Shown piece by piece: positions 9,335 through 17,739 of a stretch of DNA of 64,000 bases (position 1 is the stretch's first letter; each line of letters starts with the position of its first letter). This DNA is from Candidatus Gastranaerophilales bacterium (GTDB lineage: Bacteria; Cyanobacteriota; Vampirovibrionia; Gastranaerophilales; CAJFVJ01). Where the stretch lies: assembly GCA_944323485.1 (NCBI GenBank), contig CALUSR010000002.1:132048-196047 (forward strand). The letters are read 5' to 3'. The notes under the pieces were generated by a model that was not told the DNA's origin, did no database searches, and worked only from the letters and a program-made list of their open reading frames with translations. The translations under genes were made by a program, and so were the position numbers.

Positions 9335-11004
9335 TAATAACTGCTCCATTTTTCTATCATCAAGTCTATCATGAAGTTGAGTTTATCTTCAGGAATAAGT
9401 TTTTCTGTATTTTTCTTATAATTTGTAAAAATATTTGTAGGCGAATTTTTATTGGTCTTATGTTTGTTCAACTCCCGCAAGAATGCTTCCAATACTGTTT
9501 TTCGCAAGATATTAAGCAAAAAACGAATATCCTTCAAAGAGTCTTTTGCTGTATTCTTTATTTCTTCTGCAACAAAAGAAACACTGTTTCTGAGGGCAAC
9601 ATCCTCTTGTATATCAGCAAGATAAGCACATGTTTTCATCCGGTTGAATAATATGTCAAGCTGTTTTTCATCAAATATTTTGACCAAATATTCATCAATT
9701 TTATTATCTATATCAATGACAGATAAACTTTCTTCTTTTTCGACGGCAGAAAAAATATCCTCAATCATATTCTTTGAACATTCATTATCAGATTCTTCAA
9801 AAAACCAGCTTGAAAATATATTGCTCTGCTCTATTAATTTGTAATCAGGTAAAACGATTTCATCAGCCCATTTTTTCACACATCCGTCAATATCTAAATC
9901 AGCAGGATGTATATCATAGAGTGTATGTTTCCAACAGCTGTACTCATAAGGTATTGAATATTGCTGTTTCTTAGTCAAAAGTTCAGCCTCAGAGAGTATC
10001 TTCTTTGCATATTCAGGAGTAATTTCAATAGTAATTGATTGATTATTTAGCCGGTCTAAAATTTTGTTGAAATCAAACTCTGTTATACAGAAAAAACCAA
10101 AGCAGTCGATAACTCCGTCTATGTCATCAACAATTGTATTTACAACAGATAACAGTCCGTTTGAGTCAATTCGAGAACAAACTACACACTGGCTGCCGAC
10201 TCCATCAGGATAAGTCGTAAAAAATGTGTAAGGTTTGGAATCCTCGCACATTCTTTCTCCTCTGTTCCCATAGTTTCCTTCTTCAGAAGAAATACCAAGC
10301 AGCTTAAGTTTTTTCAAAGCTAAAGAAGCCTGCTTACGCAAGTTTGCATTTGTGGAATAAGTCAAAATATCTTCAAGACATCCAAGAGCATTATGGGACT
10401 TCGTTTCGCTCAAAATATTAATACACAGCTCTTTAACACTTTCATCGTCTATCGACTCGGCAACAGTACTCAAGATATTAGCAAGACTATCTCCGGGATA
10501 ATCATAAACAAGAGATTTTATAAGAGAAATTTGTTCCTCTTTGCTCACAGCAAACATAAAATCGATTAAATCAACCTGAGCCTCAGGGTTGCTTAATGCT
10601 GTTTCCATCAATTTCTGAGTTTCCGAATCAATAAGCTTTTGCGGGTCATCCATATAATCAAGCAAATCTTCTGCCGTAATATGCTCTCCAAGAGATTTCA
10701 GAAGAATACAGGACGCCTCTTTTAGCCTGTCAGAAGAGTCTGAGGATTTTATATATTCCCAGAGAATATCTTTTGAGTGCTCAAGAGAGTTCATCTCAAG
10801 AAGCAAAAATGAAACTTTTTGAATTTTATTCTCATCGTCAGTATTCAGTTCTTTCAGAAGAGTATGAACGACAAGTTCAAGATTTCCAAGATTTTTCAGT
10901 TCTTTTGTCAACTCCATCTGATGTTGTATATCAGATATATCAATATTCAGCCGGTCTATAATATCTATAACTTTGGCACGAAGTTCAAGTTTTGATAGAC
11001 TCAT
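9334..11004 (-). CDS. Large HEAT-like protein of unknown function
   Basis: A 556-residue cytoplasmic protein I do not recognise as a named family. Residues about 1-230 are helical pairs resembling HEAT/ARM repeats (LANILSTVAESIDDESVKEL, NALGCLEDILTYSTNANLRK). A middle segment (about 260-350) is predicted beta-rich and contains FFTTYPDGVGSQCVVCSRI and VIDCFGFFCITEFDF. The C-terminal 200 residues are again helical and acidic. The ATG overlaps the stop of the ClpX-zinc-finger gene (ATGA), and its stop overlaps the ruvX start, so all are one translationally coupled operon. A scaffold or adaptor role is plausible but unproven. Confidence 0.7.
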   Translation of the reverse strand: MSLSKLELRAKVIDIIDRLNIDISDIQHQMELTKELKNLGNLELVVHTLLKELNTDDENKIQKVSFLLLEMNSLEHSKDILWEYIKSSDSSDRLKEASCILLKSLGEHITAEDLLDYMDDPQKLIDSETQKLMETALSNPEAQVDLIDFMFAVSKEEQISLIKSLVYDYPGDSLANILSTVAESIDDESVKELCINILSETKSHNALGCLEDILTYSTNANLRKQASLALKKLKLLGISSEEGNYGNRGERMCEDSKPYTFFTTYPDGVGSQCVVCSRIDSNGLLSVVNTIVDDIDGVIDCFGFFCITEFDFNKILDRLNNQSITIEITPEYAKKILSEAELLTKKQQYSIPYEYSCWKHTLYDIHPADLDIDGCVKKWADEIVLPDYKLIEQSNIFSSWFFEESDNECSKNMIEDIFSAVEKEESLSVIDIDNKIDEYLVKIFDEKQLDILFNRMKTCAYLADIQEDVALRNSVSFVAEEIKNTAKDSLKDIRFLLNILRKTVLEAFLRELNKHKTNKNSPTNIFTNYKKNTEKLIPEDKLNFMIDLMIEKWSSY

Positions 11005-11282
11005 GATTTTTTTCCCTGCCAGAATATCTGTAAAAGTTTTTTTGCATCATCAGATAAAGCACTTCCTTCTATAATCAGGTACTGGACACAAATCAAAGTG
11101 CACTCAGAGCAAATATTCACACCGGGACCTTTAATCATCTTCAATACAGAGGTATTAGGTCTTCCGCAAAAAGAACAATAAACAGGCGGCTCACTCTGTG
11201 CTGAGTCCTCTTTGTGATGAACTTCTTCTTTCTTATCTCTTGCTCCGCTCAAAGAAACTACTTTGTTCTCTTCTTCGCTCAT
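11001..11282 (-). CDS. Orphan ClpX-type C4 zinc-finger protein
   Basis: A 93-residue protein whose C-terminal half is the ClpX zinc-binding domain: CSFCGRPNTSVLKMIKGPG followed by NICSECTLIC, giving the CxxC...CxxC ligand set. The N-terminal 40 residues are charged and probably disordered (SLSGARDKKEEVHHKED). There is no AAA+ ATPase domain. In ClpX this finger dimerises and binds adaptors and substrates; a free-standing copy may bind the same partners. It is the first gene of the operon leading to the HEAT-like gene, ruvX and the DUF1292 gene. Confidence 0.85.
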   Translation of the reverse strand: MSEEENKVVSLSGARDKKEEVHHKEDSAQSEPPVYCSFCGRPNTSVLKMIKGPGVNICSECTLICVQYLIIEGSALSDDAKKLLQIFWQGKKS

Positions 11283-11353
11283 TTGTTTTACCTGAATATG
11301 TAGCTAAGTATCATTTTATACGATTTTTCAAAATTTTAAAAGCATAATACAAA

Positions 11354-11388
11354 AAAATAGAGCGTTTATCATATAAACGCTCTATTTT
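11354..11388. terminator. Rho-independent terminator, 15-bp perfect stem
   Basis: AAAATAGAGCGTTTA pairs exactly with the segment at 11374-11388 around a 5-base loop. It lies 16 bases after the stop of the minus-strand HEAT gene, with a T-run on that strand after the stem, separating it from the zinc-finger operon. Confidence 0.9.
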
Positions 11389-11404
11389 ATAACTTATTAA
11401 AATT

Positions 11405-12265
11405 CTATTTATTAACGATAGAATTTTGTTTTTTTGCTACAGCCCCAGGAATATTCTGCCAGTTAGCAGACATAATTTTCTTGAATGCCTTGAGAGCTGT
11501 ATCTTCCAATTCACCGAGTTCGTCAGCTTTCATAATCAACTCTCTCAAAGGAAGCAGTGCTCTCTGGTCACGGAGAAGTCCGAGAGCAGCAGCTGCACCG
11601 GCTCTAACGAGTTCATTTTCGTTTTCTTTCTGCATAACTTCAATCAACGCAGGAACGGCTCTTTGATCGCCAAGTTTACCCAATGAAGTAACAGCATAAA
11701 TTCTAACATTTACCCATTCATCTTTAAGCATTTCGATAACAGGTTCAACAGCTTTTTTATTGTTCAATTCACCAAGAGCTCTTGTTGCATCACATCTTAC
11801 ATTAACTTTTTCATGAGAAAGAGAAGCAATCAATGCATCCGTAGCGACATCACCGATTTCAATCAACGCATCTGTAGCAGTAATGCAAACCTGAGAGTTT
11901 TCATCATTCAACGCTTCAACAAGAGGTTCAACTACTTCAGCACCGCCGAGTTTGCCCAAAGCTCTTGCTGCACGAACACGAACATCTACGTTACGATCTT
12001 CACGAAGAGATGTAATCAACGGCCATGTTGCTGTTTCATCTCCGAGTTCACCGAGAGCTCTTGCTGCATATAATCTGACAGATCCGTTTTTGTCATTTTT
12101 TAAAACATCAATTAGTGGTTCAACAGCTCTTGAATCACCCATTTCACCGAGGATTCTTGCTGCATTGTATCTAACTTTTTCAGAGTTGCTTGTTTGCAAT
12201 TCTTTAATTAAGTCTTCAAATGATTTTTTTACTTGTTTTTTTCTGCTATTAACACTAATTGTCAT
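11405..12265 (-). CDS. HEAT-repeat protein (PBS-lyase-like repeats)
   Basis: A 286-residue solenoid of about seven 31-residue repeats with the pattern NAARILGEMGDSRAVEPLID, in which A-R-ALG-LGD and V-L recur; this is the phycobilisome-lyase HEAT-like repeat. In cyanobacteria such proteins act on phycobilins or as scaffolds, but here there are no phycobiliproteins, so protein-protein binding is the safer inference. The N-terminus is basic (SRKKQVKKSFED), as is the C-terminus (AKKQNSIVNK). A strong GGAGGA precedes the ATG. The upstream leader is long, about 210 bases if the promoter at 12486 is used. No signal peptide is seen. Confidence 0.88.
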   Translation of the reverse strand: MTISVNSRKKQVKKSFEDLIKELQTSNSEKVRYNAARILGEMGDSRAVEPLIDVLKNDKNGSVRLYAARALGELGDETATWPLITSLREDRNVDVRVRAARALGKLGGAEVVEPLVEALNDENSQVCITATDALIEIGDVATDALIASLSHEKVNVRCDATRALGELNNKKAVEPVIEMLKDEWVNVRIYAVTSLGKLGDQRAVPALIEVMQKENENELVRAGAAAALGLLRDQRALLPLRELIMKADELGELEDTALKAFKKIMSANWQNIPGAVAKKQNSIVNK

Positions 12266-12596
12266 TAAAAATTTTCCTCCGACATTTGTTATCCATTAAC
12301 AACAGCCGACAAACATTAGAGTAAAAAACTCATAAAACATTCATCAACCTTCACTATACCTTCATATCTATAAAGTATTTTTTTTTGATTTTATTGCCAT
12401 ATTTTTTTTGTTTTTTTAAATTTTGTTAACTTTTTCTGTAGAGTGATTAAACGTAGATTGAACACTTAATGTGTTTGTATATTATATAATAACATATTTT
12501 GAGAAATTGTCTATAGTTATATCAGTCATTAAGATAATTGTTTTTTTATTTTTATCTGTGTTTTAGCTTATTTCATAAAAAATTTATTAATTTTTT
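12266..12596 (-). promoter_or_regulatory. Intergenic region with putative promoter and long 5' leader of the HEAT gene
   Basis: This 331-bp region holds no ORF I can support. On the minus strand TAGACA (12513-12508) and TATTAT (12491-12486) are spaced 16 bp and make a plausible promoter, with a TATAAT overlapping nearby. Transcription from there would give a 5' leader of about 210 bases rich in A and T tracts, with no strong hairpin seen. The remainder up to 12596 is an A/T-rich tail of the histidine kinase gene. Confidence 0.4.
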
Positions 12597-14168
12597 TTAA
12601 TTTTTTACCGGAATTTTTATCAAAAACTCGCTTCCTTCTCCATATTTACTTTTTACATCTATAATACCGCCGTGTTTTTCAATTATTTTGAAACAAATGG
12701 AAAGCCCAAGACCAGTTCCGACACCGACACCCTTTGTTGTAAATCCCGGGTCAAATATTTTTGAAAGGTTTTCTTCTTTAATACCGGTGCCATTATCTTT
12801 AAAGCTCAAAACAAGCGTATTTCCTTCAAGAAAAGATGAAATGATTATTTTCCCTCCGGTTTCTATGCTTTGTGAAGCGTTTATAAGCAAATTCATAAAA
12901 ACCTGATTTAAAAGGTTAGGATGACACTTAATCTTAGGTATGTTTCCAAGATGAGTTTCTATCGCTATTCTGTTCTTGAATTCATGATTCAAGAGTTCCA
13001 GAGTACTCAAGATTCCCTCATTTATATCAGCATCCTGCATATCTGCTTCATCAAGACGTGCAAAGTTTTTCAAGGATTTAACAACTTTATTTATTCTGTC
13101 TATGGCTTTTGTGACTATATCAAGAGAATTCTCAATAACACCAAACTTACCTGCATCTTCTTCTTTGTGTTCCAGAGATAATACACATTTTTTTATCAAA
13201 TCGTTGTTGCTGTTTATCACACCTATCGGAGTATTTATTTCATGGGCAATTCCCGCCACAAGATGTCCGAGGGATGCCATTTTTTCACTCTGAACCAACT
13301 GAAGTTGTGTATCTCTAAGTTCTTTCAATGTATTATCAAGTTCTTCAAACAAATAAGCCTGATTAATTGCTATCGCAAGCTGAGAACAAATATTCACAAC
13401 CAGTTGTATTTCTTCATCTCTCCAGAGTTTATTTTTCTGAGAATATTCAATCAAAAGATAACCGATTGATTTTTCCCGGTATTTAACAGAAACAAAAAGT
13501 TTTTGTCTGTCAGGACTGAGGACAAATTCTTTTTCCATCAATTCTTCTGCGTTTCCAAACAAAGATGTATTATCGTCTAAGCCAAATAGAAAAGTTTTGT
13601 TTGTTTTATTTTCATAAAACCTTGCAGAAGAAGCACCAAGGGTATAGATTGTTTCTTCTATTGATTTTTCTATAATTTCATTCTTATCTATCGTATCTCT
13701 GATTGAAGCAGAAACACGATTAAGCAAAGAAGCCTTTATTGTTTGATTTTCCGCTTCTTTTTTCATAAATTTATACAAATTTGCCTGAGTTTTCAGTTCA
13801 TTCAATTCTTCTTTGATTGTTGAGAGATCATCAGCATAAGATATTATAAAAAGTTTTTTATCATCTTCGGCATTCAACACTTTGAGGATAACTTTTCTAA
13901 ATTGTCTGTATGATTCTTCAAAGTCGACAACGGCAAAGTACTGTTCTTTGGATAAAAGTGCCGATTCAACTGGAGAATACTGCAATATATCAGAATCATC
14001 CAACACGCATATATCAACGGAGAAGAGATGTTTTATTTCTCTAATATTTGAGACTTTACCGAATTTTTTCAAAAAGCATCTGTTTGCAAAATGAATTGCC
14101 CCCTTCTTATCGCATAGAAAGACAAAAGAATCCAATTCATCAAGAAATGTTGCATCAAATTTGTTCAT
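12597..14168 (-). CDS. Cytoplasmic sensor histidine kinase (PAS-like, GAF, HisKA, HATPase_c)
   Basis: A kinase of 523 residues from the ATG at 14168. A PAS-like N-terminus (SFVFLCDKKGAIHFANRCFL) is followed by a coiled linker, a GAF domain (about 160-285), the dimerisation/phosphoacceptor helix MASLGHLVAGIAHEINTPIG with the His, and the ATPase boxes: NQVFMNLLINASQSI (N), FKDNGTGIKEENL (G1), GVGTGLGLSI (G2). There is no membrane segment, so the signal is intracellular. No response regulator lies beside it (orphan kinase). A TTG at 14183 is an alternative start, but the ATG sits exactly 6 bases after a TATAAT, which suggests a leaderless transcript. Confidence 0.92.
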   Translation of the reverse strand: MNKFDATFLDELDSFVFLCDKKGAIHFANRCFLKKFGKVSNIREIKHLFSVDICVLDDSDILQYSPVESALLSKEQYFAVVDFEESYRQFRKVILKVLNAEDDKKLFIISYADDLSTIKEELNELKTQANLYKFMKKEAENQTIKASLLNRVSASIRDTIDKNEIIEKSIEETIYTLGASSARFYENKTNKTFLFGLDDNTSLFGNAEELMEKEFVLSPDRQKLFVSVKYREKSIGYLLIEYSQKNKLWRDEEIQLVVNICSQLAIAINQAYLFEELDNTLKELRDTQLQLVQSEKMASLGHLVAGIAHEINTPIGVINSNNDLIKKCVLSLEHKEEDAGKFGVIENSLDIVTKAIDRINKVVKSLKNFARLDEADMQDADINEGILSTLELLNHEFKNRIAIETHLGNIPKIKCHPNLLNQVFMNLLINASQSIETGGKIIISSFLEGNTLVLSFKDNGTGIKEENLSKIFDPGFTTKGVGVGTGLGLSICFKIIEKHGGIIDVKSKYGEGSEFLIKIPVKN

Positions 14169-14174
14169 AAGAAT

Positions 14175-14203
14175 ATTATACAAAAAGCAGGAGCTTATGT
14201 CCT
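14175..14203 (-). promoter_or_regulatory. Candidate leaderless promoter of the histidine kinase gene
   Basis: On the minus strand AGGACA (14203-14198), a 17-bp spacer and TATAAT (14180-14175) lie so close to the gene that +1 would coincide with the ATG at 14168. No ribosome-binding site is present upstream of that ATG. The -35 lies inside the terminator stem of the preceding gene. Confidence 0.45.
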
Positions 14204-14208
14204 GCTTT
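14184..14208 (-). terminator. Terminator of the 47-codon gene
   Basis: The stem AAAGCAGGA/TCCTGCTTT with a 7-base loop begins 5 bases after the stop at 14214 and is followed by TTTTTG on the minus strand. Confidence 0.75.
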
Positions 14209-14213
14209 ATTTT

Positions 14214-14357
14214 TTAGTCTTCAAAATCTTTCATATAATTTATGTAATCGTCGATAAAGTCCAATCTCATCCTCCATTTTTTTGAATTTTTCTTCATCTT
14301 TGAAGAATAAAAGTTTGCCATAGAAATGTCTTCGCGTGCTTTTTGAAATTTTTTCAT
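14214..14357 (-). CDS. Small 47-residue protein
   Basis: An open frame on the minus strand from ATG 14357 to TAA 14214 encodes a lysine-rich, helical 47-residue peptide starting MKKFQKAREDISMANF and ending INYMKDFED. GGAG lies 8 bases before the ATG and a terminator follows the stop directly, which is the main support. About two thirds of its codons begin with a purine, as in neighbouring genes. A 58-codon frame (14397-14221) overlaps it in another register but lacks a ribosome-binding site. I do not recognise the protein. Confidence 0.55.
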   Translation of the reverse strand: MKKFQKAREDISMANFYSSKMKKNSKKWRMRLDFIDDYINYMKDFED

Positions 14358-14513
14358 CCGATTTTCTCCACATTAAAAACAAACTAAACAAGCGCATAGC
14401 ACCAAGATTTTTTTAAATTTTAACTACCTCCTTTTTTCTGCATAGAAAGTATTTTATCATTTTTTCAAATTTATTACAACTGTAGTACACAATTTAATGT
14501 AGAAAAATTTTAT

Positions 14514-15077
14514 TTATTTCAAATCATTGCGTATTCTTCTTACAGAATGGGTCAGAATTATTTTCGGCTCAAGTTCAAGAAATCTGTCAAAGCACTCAAC
14601 AGCCTGTTTTTTATTGCCTTTTTCTTTGTAAAAAATACCGAGCATAAGCCAGTTTGAAGAGACATTAGGCGAGGTTGAACTCTGCTGTTTGTATTTCTGA
14701 ATTTGAGAGTTCAGACGACCTGATTTATTCAGAGCCTTTGCATAGTTTTCATAATAATATATAAAATTCGGATTATACCTCAACGATTGTTCAAAACAAT
14801 CAACAGCCCAGGAATATTGACCGAGTTTCATATAAGTTTCTCCAAGATTGTTGTAGAAAACACCTGAAGAAGGACTGTTATCGTTTAGAAGTATAGCCAG
14901 TTTGAACTCCTGAACAGCACCATAATAAAACCCCTTCTGCAAATAATCTATACCCCGGTCATTGTGCCAAACAGCATTTTCTCTCGGATCAATAGGATTT
15001 ATCACATCTCCCCTAAGAAACAGAGAAAAAATTACAACAAAGGCAATTTTACAAAAGCGAAACACTAAGTCCTTCAT
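14514..15077 (-). CDS. Secreted or membrane-anchored TPR protein
   Basis: A 187-residue protein beginning with a hydrophobic export segment (FCKIAFVVIFSLFL), so it is probably periplasmic or anchored in the inner membrane. Four TPR units follow: HNDRGIDYLQKGFYYGAVQEF, YNNLGETYMKLGQYSWAVDCF, YYENYAKALNKSGRL and WLMLGIFYKEKGNKKQAVECF. TPRs bind other proteins. The start overlaps the upstream MBL-hydrolase gene by 29 bases with an AGGTGG site before it, so expression is coupled. The specific partner is unknown. Confidence 0.8.
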   Translation of the reverse strand: MKDLVFRFCKIAFVVIFSLFLRGDVINPIDPRENAVWHNDRGIDYLQKGFYYGAVQEFKLAILLNDNSPSSGVFYNNLGETYMKLGQYSWAVDCFEQSLRYNPNFIYYYENYAKALNKSGRLNSQIQKYKQQSSTSPNVSSNWLMLGIFYKEKGNKKQAVECFDRFLELEPKIILTHSVRRIRNDLK

Positions 15078-15981
15078 AAGCCACCTGTGTGTTTTTGAAG
15101 AGTTCTTTTGTTTGTTTTTCTATTTCATCTACCGTCTCATCGTTATAAGACGGACCGATGTGGAAGAGATATAACTTCGAAACATTTGCCATCTGGGCAA
15201 CTTTAACAGCCATATCCGGCGTACTGTGTCCAAAGCCCTGTTTCGGATTTGTTGCACTAAGATAGTCCTCTTTTGTATAGTTTGCATCATGTATCAAAAC
15301 ATCGGCATTTCTGCAGAATTGTATAAGCTTTTTATCACCACCTATATAGCTTTCTTTATCGCTTGCATAAATCAGTGTTTTGTTCTTGTATGATATTTTG
15401 AAAATCAAAACCCCCTCTTTAGGATGAGCATAGGATTTGAAGCATCTGATTTCTATCATATCAGGATTCTGTATGTCATCTGAGGTAATTTGTTTTATTT
15501 CCGCAAGTCTGTCAGAATCTGGATCGAGAGACAAAAAAGTTTTTTCATGAAAGTTCCTGATATTTATATCAGCAGGCATTTCATCAAAAGTAAGCGGAAA
15601 CATTTTATCAAAAGTGAGCAAAGAAAGCGTGTTTTTCAGATTATTATTCTCATTATCAGACCCGAATATATCCAAATTTGTTGACCCTATATAAATAGGA
15701 TTAAAAAAAGGCAGCCCCTGTATATGATCCTGATGCGTATGACTGAGAAGGATAGTTGCATTAATCTTCTTTCTTGAATATTCATCGGAACCGCTCAAAA
15801 GATGTTCTCTCAAAAGATTATCCCCAAGGGATATAATCCCGGTCCCGGCATCGATTATAATAAGCTGCTTGCCTATTTTCACTTCTACACAGGCAGTGTT
15901 GCCGCCATATTTCAGTTTATTTTTCTCCGGTGTAGGATAACTTCCTCTAACACCTCTGAATGTTACACAAAAATCGTTCAT
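15049..15981 (-). CDS. MBL-fold metallohydrolase (phosphodiesterase type)
   Basis: A 310-residue metallo-beta-lactamase-fold enzyme with FRGVRGSYPTPEKN at the N-terminus, YGGNTACVEV, IIDAGTGI, the zinc motif SHTHQDHIQGLPFF (HxHxDH), and later IYASDKES and FGHSTPDMAVKVA. The SHTHxDH-QGLPFF type is shared by cyclic-nucleotide phosphodiesterase-like and PhnP-like hydrolases; the substrate cannot be fixed from sequence. It is cytoplasmic and transcribed ahead of the TPR gene that overlaps its 3' end. Confidence 0.85.
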   Translation of the reverse strand: MNDFCVTFRGVRGSYPTPEKNKLKYGGNTACVEVKIGKQLIIIDAGTGIISLGDNLLREHLLSGSDEYSRKKINATILLSHTHQDHIQGLPFFNPIYIGSTNLDIFGSDNENNNLKNTLSLLTFDKMFPLTFDEMPADINIRNFHEKTFLSLDPDSDRLAEIKQITSDDIQNPDMIEIRCFKSYAHPKEGVLIFKISYKNKTLIYASDKESYIGGDKKLIQFCRNADVLIHDANYTKEDYLSATNPKQGFGHSTPDMAVKVAQMANVSKLYLFHIGPSYNDETVDEIEKQTKELFKNTQVAYEGLSVSLL

Positions 15982-16053
15982 AATTCCGTACTTTTATCCC
16001 AAACTAACCATAGGAAGATTATACCATGCCTTACTGTATAAAAAATAATAAAA

Positions 16054-16075
16054 ATGACCGAACTAATCCGGTCAT
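16054..16075 (-). terminator. Terminator of the small HEAT gene
   Basis: The stem ATGACCG/CGGTCAT with an 8-base loop is followed on the minus strand by TTTTATTATTTTTTA. It separates the gene at 16111 from the MBL hydrolase gene. Confidence 0.8.
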
Positions 16076-16110
16076 CAAAAATTTATATTTTATGGATTAT
16101 AAATAAAATT

Positions 16111-16452
16111 CTAAACAGCTAAAGCTTCGTTTGAACCCTGAATTTCGTTAATGACATAACGAATAACCCAGTTGTTTTCATTGTCGTATAACAATTCATT
16201 TTTGAGAGCTTGAATAGATGCGCTGCCTATTCTAATCAAACTCATAGCTACGACCGATCTTTTTACACCTTTTGCATCAACCAGATTTCTAACCAAGTCA
16301 GCTACAGCAGCTTGCCCCAAACTTACGATTTTATTTTCTATTTCGTTTCTCAACTTTGCATCCGATGTTTCAACTTTTTTCAACAAATAATCTATTGTAT
16401 TAACAGTGTTGAATGTTGTTGAGAATTGAACATTTTCTATTGCCGCTTGCAT
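16111..16452 (-). CDS. Small HEAT-like protein
   Basis: A 113-residue protein with about two helical-pair repeats of HEAT character (ENKIVSLGQAAVADLVRNLV and RSVVAMSLIRIGSASIQALK). It has no export signal. The N-terminus includes VQFSTTF, only loosely like the LSFK motif seen in other unknown proteins of the window. It has its own terminator and an unremarkable ribosome-binding region (AAGGAG), so it is probably monocistronic. No specific function can be given. Confidence 0.7.
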   Translation of the reverse strand: MQAAIENVQFSTTFNTVNTIDYLLKKVETSDAKLRNEIENKIVSLGQAAVADLVRNLVDAKGVKRSVVAMSLIRIGSASIQALKNELLYDNENNWVIRYVINEIQGSNEALAV

Positions 16453-16564
16453 TTGAATAATAACTCCTTAACTTTTTATTTATCTTTCGAAGTTTATTAT
16501 ACATGCAAAAAAAACAAAACCCGTTTTTCCTTACATTTTTTTTATATCTGTGTAAAAATCCGCA

Positions 16565-17701
16565 TCAATACTGGATTATATTATCTATAAACTGAGTAAT
16601 TGCATCAAAGTTCGGGTCATTAATTTTATGTCTGAACTCCGTATCAGCAATAGTAGCAAGGAACATGGTCACAAGGTTCTCATTCCACTTTATACCTGCG
16701 CTTTTTATAAATATATCTATAATCTCATCAAAACGGAGAGCTCTTCTATGAGGTCTGTCCTCTCTAACAGCCGTATATGTATCAGAGATAGAAAGCACCT
16801 GTGAATAAATTGAAATATCCGTACTTTTCTTTCCGAGAGGATATCCTGAACCGTCAATATACTCATGATGGTCTTTAATTATGTCAAGACAATCATTAAA
16901 AACCGGGAATGGCGGCAGTATAATATTCGTTGCAATATATGGATGGCATTTTATCTGCATCCACTCTTCAGGAGTAAGCTTTCCTGTATTTTCTCTGTCA
17001 AAGTTAAGATTCAAATACCCGACATCATGAATTAAACTTGCTATAATCAAATTCTTCTGACCTATTTTGGGCAAGCTCAACTCTTGTGAAAAATAAATTA
17101 CACATTGAGCAACGGCAAGAGAGTGTTTCAAAAGATACTTGTCATGTAATTTCAGGCGTTGCAAAAGCGTATGTATTGCTTCAAATAAATCATTTTCATT
17201 TTTGTTAAAAAACGTTTGTTCGTCTTCTTCATTCGTAAAGGAATAATTCAAAGAATCATCTATTTTATATGTAACTTTCTTCTCTTGAAGAAGAAACGGA
17301 ACTTCCAAATAGTCAGTGGTTTCAAACGGATACTTTACAAAGCTGTAAGAGAGAGAAATATTATTCTTAAATTTATTATAAACAGATATCGCAAGATGAT
17401 TGACAACATCCATTATTTTTTTCTCATCAGGCAGATATGAAAGGACAAAAACCTTGTCCTCATCTATTGTAAATAAATCCCGCCCATTAAGCAGATGCAT
17501 CGACAGAACTTTATGAAAAATATCATATATTAACTGCCGTGTTTTGTTATCCAACGACTTGTTATTTATTACATTAAACTCTATTTGACAATAATAAAAA
17601 GATTTATCATACTCCCGTACAGAAGAGAATTTTCCTTCTACAAGAGCATTAAAAATATCTTTCTCAACATAACAAGAATTTGATGAATTACTCACTGACA
17701 T
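16565..17701 (-). CDS. Divergent HD-GYP domain protein
   Basis: A 378-residue protein with an unrecognised N-terminal half (about 1-180) and a C-terminal HD-GYP domain. KHSLAVAQCVIYF, SLIHDVGYLN, the second-metal region KCHPYIATNII and HHEYIDGSGYPLG are present. Two usually conserved residues differ: the Lys of HDxGK is Tyr (HDVGY), and the last Asp of the (A)DxYDA motif is Thr (SDTYTAV). The metal-binding HD and HH pairs remain. It may be a weak cyclic-di-GMP phosphodiesterase or a binding-only receptor. It lies 38 bases downstream of alaS on the same strand and could be co-transcribed with it. Confidence 0.82.
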   Translation of the reverse strand: MSVSNSSNSCYVEKDIFNALVEGKFSSVREYDKSFYYCQIEFNVINNKSLDNKTRQLIYDIFHKVLSMHLLNGRDLFTIDEDKVFVLSYLPDEKKIMDVVNHLAISVYNKFKNNISLSYSFVKYPFETTDYLEVPFLLQEKKVTYKIDDSLNYSFTNEEDEQTFFNKNENDLFEAIHTLLQRLKLHDKYLLKHSLAVAQCVIYFSQELSLPKIGQKNLIIASLIHDVGYLNLNFDRENTGKLTPEEWMQIKCHPYIATNIILPPFPVFNDCLDIIKDHHEYIDGSGYPLGKKSTDISIYSQVLSISDTYTAVREDRPHRRALRFDEIIDIFIKSAGIKWNENLVTMFLATIADTEFRHKINDPNFDAITQFIDNIIQY

Positions 17702-17739
17702 TCGGGGATAGTTTCCATCTTCTCTGGCTGTAGATAATT

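Noticed and set aside
9335-9349. Upstream ATG (9349) as start of ruvX.
   Set aside because: It would overlap the preceding gene by 16 bases and has no ribosome-binding site, whereas ATG 9334 has GGAG and the TAATG coupling.
14221-14397. A 58-codon minus-strand frame (starts MRLFSLFLMWRK) overlapping the 47-codon gene.
   Set aside because: No ribosome-binding site near its ATG, several CGA/CGC codons that are rare around it, and weaker purine bias at first codon positions than the 47-codon frame. It cannot be fully excluded.
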